From: Flavobacterium galactosidilyticum
GTDB lineage: Bacteria > Bacteroidota > Bacteroidia > Flavobacteriales > Flavobacteriaceae
Length of the DNA stretch: 64,000 bases
Assembly (NCBI RefSeq): GCF_020911945.1
Contig: NZ_CP087135.1
Span: 2,592,001 to 2,656,000, forward strand
Reading direction: 5' to 3'
Positions within the stretch are counted from its first letter, which is position 1, and each line of letters opens with the position of its first letter. Below are positions 55,194-64,000 of this stretch, one piece after another. Under the pieces are notes generated by a model. The model made no database searches and had not been told where the DNA came from. It worked only from the letters and a program-made list of their open reading frames with translations. The translations under genes and the position numbers were made by a program.

Positions 55194-56195
55194 ATGAAAA
55201 ATTTATTTATTAGCTCGGCTTTTTTGATTCTCCTTTTTGCTTCTTGCGATAACAGTGATTCAAACTCCGCTTCGGCAGAGGCTACTTTAGTGACATCTAG
55301 CAACACCACAGGGAAAGTTTCTTATGTTGATTTGCTATCCCCTAATGCAATAGCAAAGTCCTTTACAATTGCTTCAATTGATGCCGAAGGAATTTCGTAT
55401 GATAGTGACACTGATGCTGTGATTGTAGCTTCAAGGACGAACAATCGACTAGAGACGTATAGTGGTTTAAAAGCAAGTTTTAATGCAGGAACAGATAATT
55501 TAAGCGCAACGCTAACTAGTTTAACAGGTGATTTTACAAATGCAAGAGAAACAGCTGTTTCTGGAGATATGATTGTAGTTACTCAAGATCAACTGGCTAT
55601 AAATGGCAATATGAATAAACTTTTAGTTTATAAAAAAGCCTCTAATGGATTTACTTTAGTGAAAACTTTTAATACCGATTTTAAGCTTTGGGGAATTCAC
55701 ATGGTTGGCGATGACTTATACGCTGTAGTTGATTTAACTGGAGATATTGTTATGTTTAAAGATTTTATGAGCAAAGCGCCAGGAATGATTACAGCAACAA
55801 AACTTGTAACTATTGCCGGTTTAACACGAACTCACGGAATCACATATTCAGCTGCTGATGATGTAATGATTTTAACAGATGTTGCCGATGCGGCTTCAGC
55901 AACTGATGGTGGTTTAGTTTTAATTAAAAACTTCAGTAGTGTTTTTGCATCAACTGCAGCGTCAGGAACAATTGCTTTATCAAATCAAGTTAGAATCTAC
56001 GGTCCTAACTCAAAATTAGGAAATCCTGTAGATGTGGCTTACGATAGTGTTACCAATTATATTTATGTTGCAGAAAGACTTAATGCGGGAGGTCAGGTAT
56101 TGACGTACAGCTATCCAATGGCTTCCGGAGATTTCGCTCCAATAAATAGTAGAGCTGAACTAGGTGTAACTTCCATTTTTGTTTTAAGAAAATAG
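55194..56195 (+). CDS. Uncharacterised lipoprotein with propeller-like repeats
   Basis: I do not recognise a named family with certainty. The 333-residue protein has a lipoprotein signal ending LFASC (Cys18), followed by a short Ser/Asn-rich linker. The rest is beta-rich with recurring patterns (AEGISYDSDTDAVIVASR, WGIHMVGDDLYAVVDLTG, THGITYSAADDVMILTD, PVDVAYDSVTNYIYVAER) that resemble blades of an NHL/YVTN-type propeller. A surface or periplasmic binding role is plausible. It is followed by a terminator. Confidence 0.7.
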   Translation: MKNLFISSAFLILLFASCDNSDSNSASAEATLVTSSNTTGKVSYVDLLSPNAIAKSFTIASIDAEGISYDSDTDAVIVASRTNNRLETYSGLKASFNAGTDNLSATLTSLTGDFTNARETAVSGDMIVVTQDQLAINGNMNKLLVYKKASNGFTLVKTFNTDFKLWGIHMVGDDLYAVVDLTGDIVMFKDFMSKAPGMITATKLVTIAGLTRTHGITYSAADDVMILTDVADAASATDGGLVLIKNFSSVFASTAASGTIALSNQVRIYGPNSKLGNPVDVAYDSVTNYIYVAERLNAGGQVLTYSYPMASGDFAPINSRAELGVTSIFVLRK

Positions 56196-56218
56196 TATTA
56201 GGGCTAAAATAATATAGC

Positions 56219-56257
56219 AAACCCTCAATTCGGAAAAATTCTGAACTGAGGGTTTTT
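56219..56257. terminator. Bidirectional terminator between convergent genes
   Basis: AACCCTCA (56220-56227) pairs with TGAGGGTT (56247-56254), with further TTC/GAA pairing inside, and is followed by Ts. It ends the lipoprotein transcript and probably that of the minus-strand XRE gene. Confidence 0.8.
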
Positions 56258-56295
56258 TATTGTGTGAAATTTTGAGTGATACATACAATAGTAGT

Positions 56296-56766
56296 CTAAC
56301 TAGGATTGTAACTTTTAAAAGTGCCATTTGTATAAAAAACGACAATCTTGTCAATTTCACTAGAATTTGTTCCCTTTGCAAAATTTTGACTTTCTACATT
56401 TTTTGTTTCTAATAAACTGACGGGATTTGAAATTTCAGAAAATAGATTCTGAGGAGTCGATTCCTCGAATGGAGCAGCAGTAGTATTTTCCTTTTTGTTA
56501 CCTTCAGTTATGCTGTCAATTTTAGAATTGTCATCATAATTTTTTGGAAATGTTCCTTTACCATTTAAAATCCAGTACAAATCTACATCAGGAAAAACCT
56601 CTAGTATTTTTAAGATAAAATCTAAACTTGGTTTGTTTCTTCCTGAAAGTAGGTGAGACAAACTAGAGCGTTGCACTCCAATTTTATCAGCAAATGAGGA
56701 AGCATTCAGACTGTAATAATCCAATAATGTTTCCAACCGTTTTATAAAATCCTCTATGTTTACCAT
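56296..56766 (-). CDS. XRE-family helix-turn-helix regulator
   Basis: The 156-residue protein has a cI/Cro-type HTH in residues 5-65 (LNASSFADKIGVQRSSLSHLLSGRNKPSLDFILKILEVFP), followed by DLYWILNGKGTFP. This start is common in Bacteroidota XRE regulators. The rest is a low-complexity linker rich in N, S, E and T, ending in a short conserved-looking tail, KIVVFYTNGTFKSYNP. No phage genes are near, so it is probably a chromosomal regulator. The divergent region with dyad repeats suggests it controls itself and the M14 gene (inference). Confidence 0.85.
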   Translation of the reverse strand: MVNIEDFIKRLETLLDYYSLNASSFADKIGVQRSSLSHLLSGRNKPSLDFILKILEVFPDVDLYWILNGKGTFPKNYDDNSKIDSITEGNKKENTTAAPFEESTPQNLFSEISNPVSLLETKNVESQNFAKGTNSSEIDKIVVFYTNGTFKSYNPS

Positions 56767-57077
56767 TGTAAATTAGCTATATCAATTAACTATTCACAAA
56801 TGTAATCAAAAGACATATCAATAGCAAAGTTACAGATGTAATTAGTATTATTTTTGTAAAATAAATTAAAGTATATTGTTATGTAATACGATGCAACTTA
56901 CTGAATTACATTATATTGAATACTAAAAAAATAGTAATCCACAATTGTTACTTACCATCGGTACGATAGGTGATAGGAATAATGTAAAAGTGTTTACATG
57001 ATTAAAATTAGCAATCTTTTACTTGTTTACAAATGTAAATATAAAGATGTTTACTTTTGTAAATCAAATAAATCAAT
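56767..57077. promoter_or_regulatory. Divergent regulatory region with repeated TGTAAA dyads
   Basis: The 311-base gap has at least seven ATGTAAT/ATGTAAA heptamers on either strand (56800, 56836, 56881, 56905, 56982, 56993 and 57033). Three form dyads: ATGTAAA-AGTG-TTTACAT at 56982-56999, TTTACA-AA-TGTAAA at 57026-57039, and TTTAC-TTTT-GTAAA at 57050-57063. The last overlaps TACTTTTG (57052-57059), a perfect -7 box for the M14 gene 19 bases before its ATG, so binding there would block transcription. A minus-strand -7 box TAACTTTG (56832-56825) could serve the XRE gene. Confidence 0.6.
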
Positions 57078-58232
57078 ATGAATTTAGAGGCATTATTTAG
57101 TCAAAACAAGGAAAAATCTATTACAGGTCGTTACATTACTTTAGAGTCGATTGAGCCATTATTGAAGCAATTAAATAGAAATAATGAAGTTCAAATTATT
57201 GGTAAATCCGTTCTTGAAAAACCAATTTATTCGTACGAAAGTGGAAAAGGAAAAACCAAAATATTTCTTTGGTCGCAAATGCACGGTAATGAAAGTACAA
57301 CGACAAAAGCATTATTTGACTTTATAAATCTATTAAATAGTGGTTCGGAATTAGCAAAACAGCTTTTAAACGCTTTTACATTTTTAAGTATTCCTATGTT
57401 GAATCCTGATGGTGCTGCGTTATATACTAGAGAAAATGCTAATAAGGTCGATTTAAATAGAGATTCGCAGGATCTTACACAGCCGGAAAGTAGGATTTTG
57501 AGGCAAGCTTTCGAGGTATTTAAGCCGGAATACTGTTTTAATCTCCATGATCAGCGCACTATTTTTGGCGTAAGCGATACAGGAAAACCAGCAACAATGT
57601 CATTTTTAGCTCCTTCATATAATGAAGCGAGAGAAATAAACGACTCTAGATTGAAGGCTATTAATGTTATTGCAGCTATTAACGATGGCTTGCAATCCTA
57701 TATGCCAAATCAAGTAGGTCGATTTGATGATTCTTTCAATATAAATTGTATTGGAGATACATTTCAATACCTAGGTGTTCCAACTATTTTGTTTGAAGCA
57801 GGTCATTATCAAAATGATTACGAGAGAGAAGTAACACGAAAACATGCATTTATGGCTTTTGTTTTTGCTTTTACAACAATTAGCGAAAACGATATAGTTA
57901 TTAATGGAATTGACAAATACATGAATATTCCTCAAAATAAAGTCGTTTTTTATGATTTTATTTATAAAAACATCAGAATAAATTATGATGGTATAGAAAA
58001 AATCACCAATTTTGCAGCTCAATACAAAGAAGAGTTAATAGACAATCAAATTTGTTTTAATGCCTATTTTTCACAAATAGGAGATTTAGAAAATTATTTT
58101 GGTCATACTGAATACGATGCTCAAGGAGCTTTATATAAAGATGAAATTAATAATATCCCAATTTTAAACCAAAAAGCAGATTTTTATTTAACTAATAACG
58201 TAGAATTTGTTAATGGAATGATAAAAATGTAA
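57078..58232 (+). CDS. M14-family zinc carboxypeptidase
   Basis: The 384-residue protein carries the M14 zinc motif HGNE (His69, Glu72) in SQMHGNESTTTKA, NPDGAALYTRENANKVDLNRD (substrate-contacting Arg region), LHDQRT (His157, third ligand) and TILFEAGHYQND with the expected catalytic Glu240. No signal peptide is evident, so it is probably cytoplasmic, acting on peptides or on amide-linked small molecules. The C-terminal 130 residues have no recognised domain. It is preceded by operator-like dyads and followed after 76 bases by an Lrp/AsnC gene. Confidence 0.87.
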   Translation: MNLEALFSQNKEKSITGRYITLESIEPLLKQLNRNNEVQIIGKSVLEKPIYSYESGKGKTKIFLWSQMHGNESTTTKALFDFINLLNSGSELAKQLLNAFTFLSIPMLNPDGAALYTRENANKVDLNRDSQDLTQPESRILRQAFEVFKPEYCFNLHDQRTIFGVSDTGKPATMSFLAPSYNEAREINDSRLKAINVIAAINDGLQSYMPNQVGRFDDSFNINCIGDTFQYLGVPTILFEAGHYQNDYEREVTRKHAFMAFVFAFTTISENDIVINGIDKYMNIPQNKVVFYDFIYKNIRINYDGIEKITNFAAQYKEELIDNQICFNAYFSQIGDLENYFGHTEYDAQGALYKDEINNIPILNQKADFYLTNNVEFVNGMIKM

Positions 58233-58308
58233 TTTTAATGTCATTTTAACATTTTTTATGTATATTTTTACACTTTGTTATAGCAATTAATAATATAAAT
58301 TACGAATT

Positions 58309-58788
58309 ATGAGTAAATTTCGTTTAGATGAAGTAGATCACCAGATATTAGATATGTTGATTGACAATACAAGAGTTCCATTTACGGATATTGCAAAAAA
58401 ATTATTAATCTCTGCTGGAACTGTGCATGTTAGAGTAAAAAAAATGGAAGATGCTGGTATTATAATGGGATCTTCATTAGTCCTTGATTATGACAAATTA
58501 GGATATTCTTTCATTGCGTATGTTGGAGTTTTTCTAAACAACACCTCTCAAACTAAGTTTGTTTTGGAACGTATCAACGAAATTCCTTATGTAACTGTAG
58601 CGTCAGTAACTACTGGTAAGTTTAATATCTTTTGCAAAATTAGAGCTAAAGATACAAAGCATGCAAAAGATGTTATTTTCATGATTGATGATATAGAAGG
58701 AGTTTACAGAACTGAGACTATGATTTCTCTTGAGGAAAGTATAAATGACAAGAAGCGTTTGATGCATACTATTTTCAAAAATATGTAA
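58309..58788 (+). CDS. Lrp/AsnC-family transcriptional regulator
   Basis: The 159-residue protein has an N-terminal HTH (about 6-55, LDEVDHQILDMLIDNTRVPFTDIAKKLLISAGTVHVRVKKME) and a C-terminal RAM (AsnC ligand-binding) domain (about 65-150, with AYVGVFLNNTSQ, VASVTTGKFNIFCKIRAKD). Such proteins form octamers that sense amino acids. Clustering with a carboxypeptidase fits a role in amino-acid or peptide supply, though targets are unknown. Confidence 0.93.
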   Translation: MSKFRLDEVDHQILDMLIDNTRVPFTDIAKKLLISAGTVHVRVKKMEDAGIIMGSSLVLDYDKLGYSFIAYVGVFLNNTSQTKFVLERINEIPYVTVASVTTGKFNIFCKIRAKDTKHAKDVIFMIDDIEGVYRTETMISLEESINDKKRLMHTIFKNM

Positions 58789-58815
58789 TGATCTTGAATG
58801 CGATATTATAAATAT

Positions 58816-58845
58816 AACCTCAAGTTTGTCCTTGGGGTTTTTTTT
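58816..58845 (+). terminator. Rho-independent terminator after the Lrp gene
   Basis: AACCTCAAG (58816-58824) pairs with CTTGGGGTT (58831-58839) with one G-U pair, followed by a run of eight Ts. Confidence 0.8.
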
Positions 58846-58885
58846 ATGACAAAAACTATTAACTAAACCAACTACAACATATATT

Positions 58886-61471
58886 ATGTACACGCTGCCT
58901 AAAATTGAACGTTTCAACCAAGACGTCCTCTCTAAATACAACATTTATAATAGTGTATTTATCACGCTTCCATTTGATTCTATTGATAATACTGGCGCTT
59001 TATTGCCTTTGTTTTCAGAGATATGTGATACAGGTTTCAAAAAGCAAGAAACACCTAAAGAAATAGTAGATTTTTTTGCCACACGTTATTTACAAAATGC
59101 ATCTGAGGATGATAAAATTGATATCATGTTTCGCTTTATTCAATACATTGAGCGTCAAATCGTTTTGTTTGATGCGGTTGAAGACGCTGCATTTCCTATC
59201 ATAAACAACATGGAAGGAAGAGGTTCGCTTCGTGACATGAAGGAGAAATCAGATGCAAAAAATAAGCAAGAAGAACTAATTGATTTTTTAGAAGAGTTTC
59301 ATGTAAGGACTGTATTAACTGCACATCCTACACAGTTTTATCCTGGCGCAGTGCTTGGGATTATTAATGATTTAACAAATGCAATCCGTAAAAATGATTT
59401 ATTGGATATCAAGCAATTGCTAGCTCAGTTGGGTAAAACTCCATTTATTAAGCATGAAAAACCAAATCCTTTTGATGAAGCGGTAAGCCTAATTTGGTTT
59501 TTAGAAAATGTTTTCTATAAGGCATCTGGAGAAATGGTTCATTATTTAGAGAAAAACATTTTCAAAGGGGATTCTATAAAAAACCAAATAATTCAGCTTG
59601 GTTTTTGGCCAGGTGGTGATCGAGATGGAAATCCATTTGTAACAACTGATATCACATTTAAAGTAGCAGAACGTTTACGAACTTCTATTTTGAAATGTTA
59701 TTATACAGAAATCAGAGCTTTAAAAAGAAAGCTAACTTTTTCTGGAGTAGACACTTTGGTTACGGAAATTGAACTTAAACTTTACAGGTCTGTTTTTTAT
59801 TCGAAAGGAGAAATTTTCATTACTTTAGAAGAGTTTAAATCGCAACTTAATAAAATAAAGCAAATAATTATTAATCAGCACCAATCATTATATCTAGATG
59901 AATTAGATGCGCTGCTGATAAAAGTGAATTTATTTGGGTTCCATTTTGCTACGTTGGATATTCGTCAGAATAGTAGAATACACGATGCAGTTTTTAATGA
60001 TGTCGTTAGTTTTTATTCTAGTTCCGATTCTTCTGTTTTTCCAAAAAATTATTTTGATTTAACTGAGGACGAAAAATTCAAAGTATTATCAACTATCAGT
60101 GGCGATCTTAATCCAAATGTATTTGATGATGAAATGACTCGTTCTACAATTGAGTCCATTCAAGCGATTAAAACGATACAAGATAAAAATGGTGAATTTG
60201 GTGCAAATCGTTATATTATTAGCAATAATGAAAGTGCACTCAACGTAATGGAGACTTTTGCTTTATTTAAATTAAGTAATTGGGATGAACCAAATGTTGA
60301 TATTATTCCGCTCTTTGAATCGGTTGATGATTTGCAAAACGCGCATACTATCATGGAAAAATTATATCTGAATCCAGCTTACTCAAAGCATTTAGTCCAT
60401 AGAAATAATAAGCAAACGATAATGCTAGGCTTCTCTGATGGAACTAAAGATGGTGGCTATTTAATGGCAAACTGGAGTATCTATAAAGCTAAAGAGATGC
60501 TTACTGAAATCTCTAGAAAATATGGCATAAAAGCAATTTTCTTTGATGGTCGTGGGGGTCCGCCAGCTCGCGGTGGTGGAAAAACGCATAAATTCTATGC
60601 TTCTTTAGGTCCAAATATCGAAAATAATGAAATTCAAATTACAGTTCAAGGACAAACAATCAGTTCTAATTTTGGTACTTTAGATTCTTGTCGTTATAAT
60701 CTTGAAAACTTATTAAGTGCTGGTGTAACCAATCAAGTTTTTAATAAAGGACAAAACGAATTATCTATAGATGAAAAAAATATACTAGATCAATTAGCTG
60801 ATTTTGGATATCAAAAGTATTTAAGTTTCAAAAATCATCCTAAATTCATTCCATATTTAGAACAAATGAGTACGTTGAAGTATTATGCTAAAACAAATAT
60901 TGGAAGTCGCCCATCTAAAAGAAGTAAATCTGAAAGTTTAGATTTTGCTGATTTAAGAGCTATTCCTTTTGTAGGTTCATGGAGTCAGTTGAAGCAAAAT
61001 GTCCCTGGTTTCTTCGGACTTGGAACTGCTTTAAAACATTATGAAGATACCAATCAGTGGGAGAAAGTTCAGGATTTGTATAACGATTCATTGTTCTTTA
61101 AAACCTTACTAGAAAATAGTATGATGTCCTTGGCAAAATCATTTTTCCCATTGACGGCTTACATGCAAAAAGATCCTGAATTTGGAGAATTCTGGCAAAT
61201 TATTTATGACGAATTCTTAGAAACAAAACGATTGCTTTTGAAAATTGCAGGGCATAAAACCTTGATGGAAAACTATCCTGATGGTAAAGCTTCTATTGAC
61301 ATTAGGGAACGTATTGTATTGCCATTGATTACAATACAACAGTATGCATTGTTGAGAATTAATGAATTGAATAAAGAAAGTGTAGTAAACGAAGAACTTA
61401 TAAAAGTGTACGAAAAAATCGTTACTCGTTCTCTTTTTGGGAATACAAATGCAAGTAGAAACTCAGCTTAA
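58886..61471 (+). CDS. ppc: Phosphoenolpyruvate carboxylase
   Basis: The 861-residue protein contains the two signature sites of PEPC: TAHPTQ with catalytic His147, and FDGRGGPPARGGGKTH (residues 553-568), the conserved loop, in a variant form with PPA in place of TVG. It also has GGDRDGNPFVT, LGFSDGTKDGGYL and ISNNESALNVMETF. The reaction fixes bicarbonate onto PEP to give oxaloacetate, replenishing the TCA cycle. The length is near the usual 850-930. The DinB-like gene follows after 11 bases, so the two are probably cotranscribed. Confidence 0.93.
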   Translation: MYTLPKIERFNQDVLSKYNIYNSVFITLPFDSIDNTGALLPLFSEICDTGFKKQETPKEIVDFFATRYLQNASEDDKIDIMFRFIQYIERQIVLFDAVEDAAFPIINNMEGRGSLRDMKEKSDAKNKQEELIDFLEEFHVRTVLTAHPTQFYPGAVLGIINDLTNAIRKNDLLDIKQLLAQLGKTPFIKHEKPNPFDEAVSLIWFLENVFYKASGEMVHYLEKNIFKGDSIKNQIIQLGFWPGGDRDGNPFVTTDITFKVAERLRTSILKCYYTEIRALKRKLTFSGVDTLVTEIELKLYRSVFYSKGEIFITLEEFKSQLNKIKQIIINQHQSLYLDELDALLIKVNLFGFHFATLDIRQNSRIHDAVFNDVVSFYSSSDSSVFPKNYFDLTEDEKFKVLSTISGDLNPNVFDDEMTRSTIESIQAIKTIQDKNGEFGANRYIISNNESALNVMETFALFKLSNWDEPNVDIIPLFESVDDLQNAHTIMEKLYLNPAYSKHLVHRNNKQTIMLGFSDGTKDGGYLMANWSIYKAKEMLTEISRKYGIKAIFFDGRGGPPARGGGKTHKFYASLGPNIENNEIQITVQGQTISSNFGTLDSCRYNLENLLSAGVTNQVFNKGQNELSIDEKNILDQLADFGYQKYLSFKNHPKFIPYLEQMSTLKYYAKTNIGSRPSKRSKSESLDFADLRAIPFVGSWSQLKQNVPGFFGLGTALKHYEDTNQWEKVQDLYNDSLFFKTLLENSMMSLAKSFFPLTAYMQKDPEFGEFWQIIYDEFLETKRLLLKIAGHKTLMENYPDGKASIDIRERIVLPLITIQQYALLRINELNKESVVNEELIKVYEKIVTRSLFGNTNASRNSA

Positions 61472-61482
61472 ATTATAATAGA

Positions 61483-61998
61483 ATGAAAGCATCACAATTG
61501 CCAGTTAAGGAATATGCAGAATATTTTTTCCCTTACATAAGTGTTTTGGGCGATGTTACTTTAATAGAAGAGTTAGAGATTTCTTTGCACGAGTTTATTC
61601 GTTTTGTTCAAAATATTCCAATGGATAAATTTGACTATCGTTACGCAGAAGATAAGTGGACAATTAAAGAAATTATTCAACACGTAATTGATACGGAGCG
61701 CATTTTTGCTTATCGTGCACTACGAATTTCTCGAAATGATCAAACACCATTGCCGGGATTTGATGAAAATGAATATTCGAATAATACAGAAGCTAACAAA
61801 AGAGGCTTGCAAGATTTATTGACAGAATTGTCGGCAGTGAGACATTCGAATATATTTCTTTTCAAAAGCTTTTCAGAAGAGCAATTGCAGCGAACAGGAA
61901 TAGCCTCTAATGCTGGTATTTCAGTTCGTGCTATTGGTTTTATAATGATTGGCCATCAAAAACACCATCAAAATATTTTTGAAGAACGCTATTTGTAG
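61483..61998 (+). CDS. DinB-family putative metal-binding protein
   Basis: The 171-residue protein is a four-helix bundle of the DinB/YfiT-like type: DYRYAEDKWTIKEIIQHVIDTERIFAYRALRI, with the His that normally binds metal, and the C-terminal GHQKHHQNIFEERYL supplying two more histidines. Family members bind a divalent metal, and some act as thiol-dependent transferases; no specific activity can be assigned. It lies 11 bases after ppc and almost touches the convergent glycosylase gene. Confidence 0.87.
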   Translation: MKASQLPVKEYAEYFFPYISVLGDVTLIEELEISLHEFIRFVQNIPMDKFDYRYAEDKWTIKEIIQHVIDTERIFAYRALRISRNDQTPLPGFDENEYSNNTEANKRGLQDLLTELSAVRHSNIFLFKSFSEEQLQRTGIASNAGISVRAIGFIMIGHQKHHQNIFEERYL

Positions 61999-61999
61999 T

Positions 62000-62476
62000 C
62001 TAATCTAACATTGTAGACCAGATTTTTAACTTTTTTTCAAAACACATTGTATTGGCAGGACTTGTAGAAGGCATCACATAATACGTGATGCCTTTTATTT
62101 GCCCAAATTTTTTGAAAAAGTATTTATGACTTTCTTTACCGTTGAAAACAATTTTAGTTATTCCTGAAAATTTTTCAAACAGCATTTCAAAATCATTTTC
62201 TTTATGATTTTTGATATGTGCATCCAGGCTTCCTTTTCTTTCGCAATTTTCTAAGACATCCCATAATCCTATTTTATTGTTTTGGAGAAACGCTATCTTT
62301 TGTTCAAAAACTTCTAAAACTGGTAAATTATTGAAAAGAGTGTAGATTATTTTCCAAAAATGATTTCTAGGATGCGCATAATATTCCTGCTTTTCCAGAG
62401 AAGCTATTCCGGGCATCGTTCCTAAAATCAAAATTTCAGTTGTAGTATTTATAAAAGGAGGAAAGGATTGTATCAT
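62000..62476 (-). CDS. DNA-deoxyinosine/uracil glycosylase-family protein
   Basis: I take the ATG at 62476 (MIQSFPPF), one base after the recQ stop, because relatives begin close to this motif; a start at 62503 would overlap recQ. The 158-residue protein has ILILGTMPGIASL, the YYAHPRNHFWKII motif and VMPSTSPANT, which match the UDG-superfamily group annotated as hypoxanthine (deoxyinosine) DNA glycosylase. It would remove deaminated bases from DNA. Placement next to recQ suggests a small repair cluster. Confidence 0.82.
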   Translation of the reverse strand: MIQSFPPFINTTTEILILGTMPGIASLEKQEYYAHPRNHFWKIIYTLFNNLPVLEVFEQKIAFLQNNKIGLWDVLENCERKGSLDAHIKNHKENDFEMLFEKFSGITKIVFNGKESHKYFFKKFGQIKGITYYVMPSTSPANTMCFEKKLKIWSTMLD

Positions 62477-62477
62477 T

Positions 62478-64000
62478 TTAAGTTGTAATACTTTCTTTTT
62501 CAAGAATGGCTAATGCTAATCTGATTTTCCCATAGTCCATTTGTTCTTCAAAATGATCAAAATAGGGTTTTAAAGCTACTGGTGATTCCAATTTTGTTTT
62601 GGCATCAGCTATTAATCGCACTTCTTCATTAGTCACAAACGGCTTTAAATCAATAGAAAATCCGTCAAGATATAATTTAGCTAAGTGTGACATTATTGTG
62701 CTTAATCCTAAATTTCTTTTTTCGGCAATTGCTTCAACAGATAATCCACTTTGGTATAGTTCTAATGTTTCTTTATAAGTACTGCCTTCTTTCTTTTTTC
62801 TAACTGGTTTTGTTTTCTGAAAATCGATAATAGCTTTAATGAATGCGTCTCCATATTTTTCTAGCTTTGCTTTTCCAACTCCGTCAATGGCTAATAACTC
62901 CTGATCGCTCATAGGTCGTTCGGTTTCCATTTGGCGTAAAGCTGCATCACTAAAGATTACATAAGCTGGAACTTCTTCTTCTTTTGAAATTTCATAGCGT
63001 AATTTTCGTAAGGTTTCAAAAAGTGAATTAGCAACTGATTTTGATTTTTTCTCTTTGACTTCTAGTTTATCGATGTTGGTTTTCTGAACAGTTGTCAATT
63101 GTACTTTCTCCCCTTCAAACAATACTTTTTTGGCGAAAGCTGTCAATCTAATTTTATTTTGCTGATGAAAAGCGATCTCGCAATAGCCTAAATTAATTAG
63201 TTGTATTAAATATTGATTCCAGTCATACCAAGAAAAATCAGCGCCAACACCATATGTCTTTAGATTTTGATATTCCTTTTCAAAAATATAAGCATTTTTA
63301 GAGCCACGTAAAAAGTCAACAATTACTGGTAGTGGTTCCGTTTCTTTTAAACGTATAATTGCCGAAAGCGCCATTTGCGCAATTACAGTTCCATCAAAAA
63401 ATAGCGGTGGATTTTTACACACATCACAATTCCCACAATTCTCAGTAACGAGTTCGCCAAAATAAGAAAGTAATATTTTACGTCTGCAACTTAATGCGTC
63501 AGTATATTGTTTCATGCGTTCTAATTTTGCCAATTGTACTTCGGCGTTCAAACCTCGTGAAGCAAATTTTTGAAGCTGAAGCATATCGCCGTAGCTTTCG
63601 AATAGAACCGTTTCAGAAGGTAATCCGTCACGGCCCGCACGACCAATTTCCTGATAATACCCTTCTATATTCTTGGGTAAGTTATAATGAATAACCCAAC
63701 GCACGTTCGATTTATCAATTCCCATTCCAAAAGCAATTGTAGCGCAAACCACTTGGCAATCATCATTTATAAATTCATCTTGGGTTTTTGATCGAATTTT
63801 ATTGTCTAAACCTGCATGGTATGCTTTTGCGTTAACACCTACTTTTTGTAGTTTTTCAGCAAGTTCTTCAGTAGTTTTTCTACTTAAGCAATATACAATT
63901 CCTGATTCGTTTGGTTTTTCTTTTATAAAATCTATAATTTGTTTTACTCGATCTAAAGCAGGACGCACTTCTAAACTTAAATTTTTTCTATCAAAAGAAG
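62478..64000 (-). CDS. recQ: ATP-dependent DNA helicase RecQ, N-terminus beyond window edge
   Basis: The frame is open to the right edge (reading SFDRKNLSLEVRPALDRVKQ), so the visible part starts within the helicase core and a GTG at 63968 is not the real start. Visible are SRKTTEELAEKL, ATIAFGMGIDKSNVRWVIHYNLPKNIEGYYQEIGRAGRDGLPS (helicase motifs V/VI), the zinc cluster CRRKILLSYFGE...CGNCDVC, an RQC winged-helix region, and an HRDC domain (MSDQELLAIDGVGKAKLEKYG). A helix-turn-helix tail (SVEAIAEKRNLGLSTIMSHL) follows, typical of longer Bacteroidota RecQ proteins. It acts in recombination and replication-fork repair. Confidence 0.93.
   Translation of the reverse strand, partial: SFDRKNLSLEVRPALDRVKQIIDFIKEKPNESGIVYCLSRKTTEELAEKLQKVGVNAKAYHAGLDNKIRSKTQDEFINDDCQVVCATIAFGMGIDKSNVRWVIHYNLPKNIEGYYQEIGRAGRDGLPSETVLFESYGDMLQLQKFASRGLNAEVQLAKLERMKQYTDALSCRRKILLSYFGELVTENCGNCDVCKNPPLFFDGTVIAQMALSAIIRLKETEPLPVIVDFLRGSKNAYIFEKEYQNLKTYGVGADFSWYDWNQYLIQLINLGYCEIAFHQQNKIRLTAFAKKVLFEGEKVQLTTVQKTNIDKLEVKEKKSKSVANSLFETLRKLRYEISKEEEVPAYVIFSDAALRQMETERPMSDQELLAIDGVGKAKLEKYGDAFIKAIIDFQKTKPVRKKKEGSTYKETLELYQSGLSVEAIAEKRNLGLSTIMSHLAKLYLDGFSIDLKPFVTNEEVRLIADAKTKLESPVALKPYFDHFEEQMDYGKIRLALAILEKESITT

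Noticed and set aside
56296..56766. Prophage repressor interpretation of the XRE gene
   Set aside because: No integrase, structural or lysis gene and no attachment-site repeat is visible around it.

Overview
The window looks like a chromosomal segment of a Flavobacterium-type member of the Bacteroidota. The DNA is AT-rich and gene starts are preceded by AT-rich leaders without strong Shine-Dalgarno sites. Several gene starts have a TAnnTTTG-like -7 box, the Bacteroidota promoter type. There are two SusC/SusD outer-membrane uptake pairs, a FecI/FecR-type sigma/anti-sigma pair, and a type IX secretion sorting domain. Species was not determined. No rRNA, tRNA, CRISPR array, transposase or prophage gene was seen.

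Left edge (1-3422): a truncated YdjM-like membrane protein gene, an EamA-type exporter, a GYF_2/coiled-coil membrane protein and a saccharopine-dehydrogenase-like protein.

Sialic acid locus (about 3900-28913): SusC and SusD; a ROK-family regulator; N-acetylneuraminate lyase (NanA); a NanM-like mutarotase; an MFS transporter; a two-domain SGNH/sialate O-acetylesterase; an AGE-type N-acylglucosamine 2-epimerase; a 1709-residue secreted protein joining an esterase domain and a GH33 sialidase; a second, smaller GH33 sialidase; an SGNH-GH20 hexosaminidase fusion; and NagA. Together they describe removal of O-acetyl groups, release of sialic acid and GlcNAc from glycans, outer-membrane import, mutarotation, inner-membrane import, cleavage to ManNAc and pyruvate, epimerisation to GlcNAc, and (after a kinase and before a deaminase that are not here) deacetylation of GlcNAc-6-P. 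susC and nanA each seem to have a leader of about 290 nt with inverted repeats.

Middle (29009-47811): a Crp/Fnr regulator next to an MFS transporter, then a FecI/FecR pair followed by an STN-type SusC broken by a one-base frameshift, a SusD, a TlpA-like thioredoxin lipoprotein, an M16 zinc protease and a DsbD-type reductase. With no glycosidase but a protease and thiol proteins, this second uptake system more likely handles peptides or proteins than glycans (inference). An AraC regulator, an ankyrin lipoprotein and an exported CodA-like amidohydrolase follow.

Right part (48083-64000): mostly housekeeping or conserved genes: rsmD with a DUF3822 gene, a RecD-like helicase, a DODA-type dioxygenase, kdsB, a potassium channel, a spermidine-synthase-like protein, an acyltransferase, a lipoprotein, an XRE regulator divergent from an M14 carboxypeptidase, an Lrp/AsnC regulator, PEP carboxylase, a DinB protein, a DNA glycosylase, and recQ running off the edge.

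The points most worth a second look are the esterase-sialidase fusion, the SusC frameshift ending in a slippery heptamer directly before the stop codon, the long structured leaders in the sialic acid locus, the array of TGTAAA dyads between the XRE and M14 genes, and a structured intergenic element at 39384-39489.
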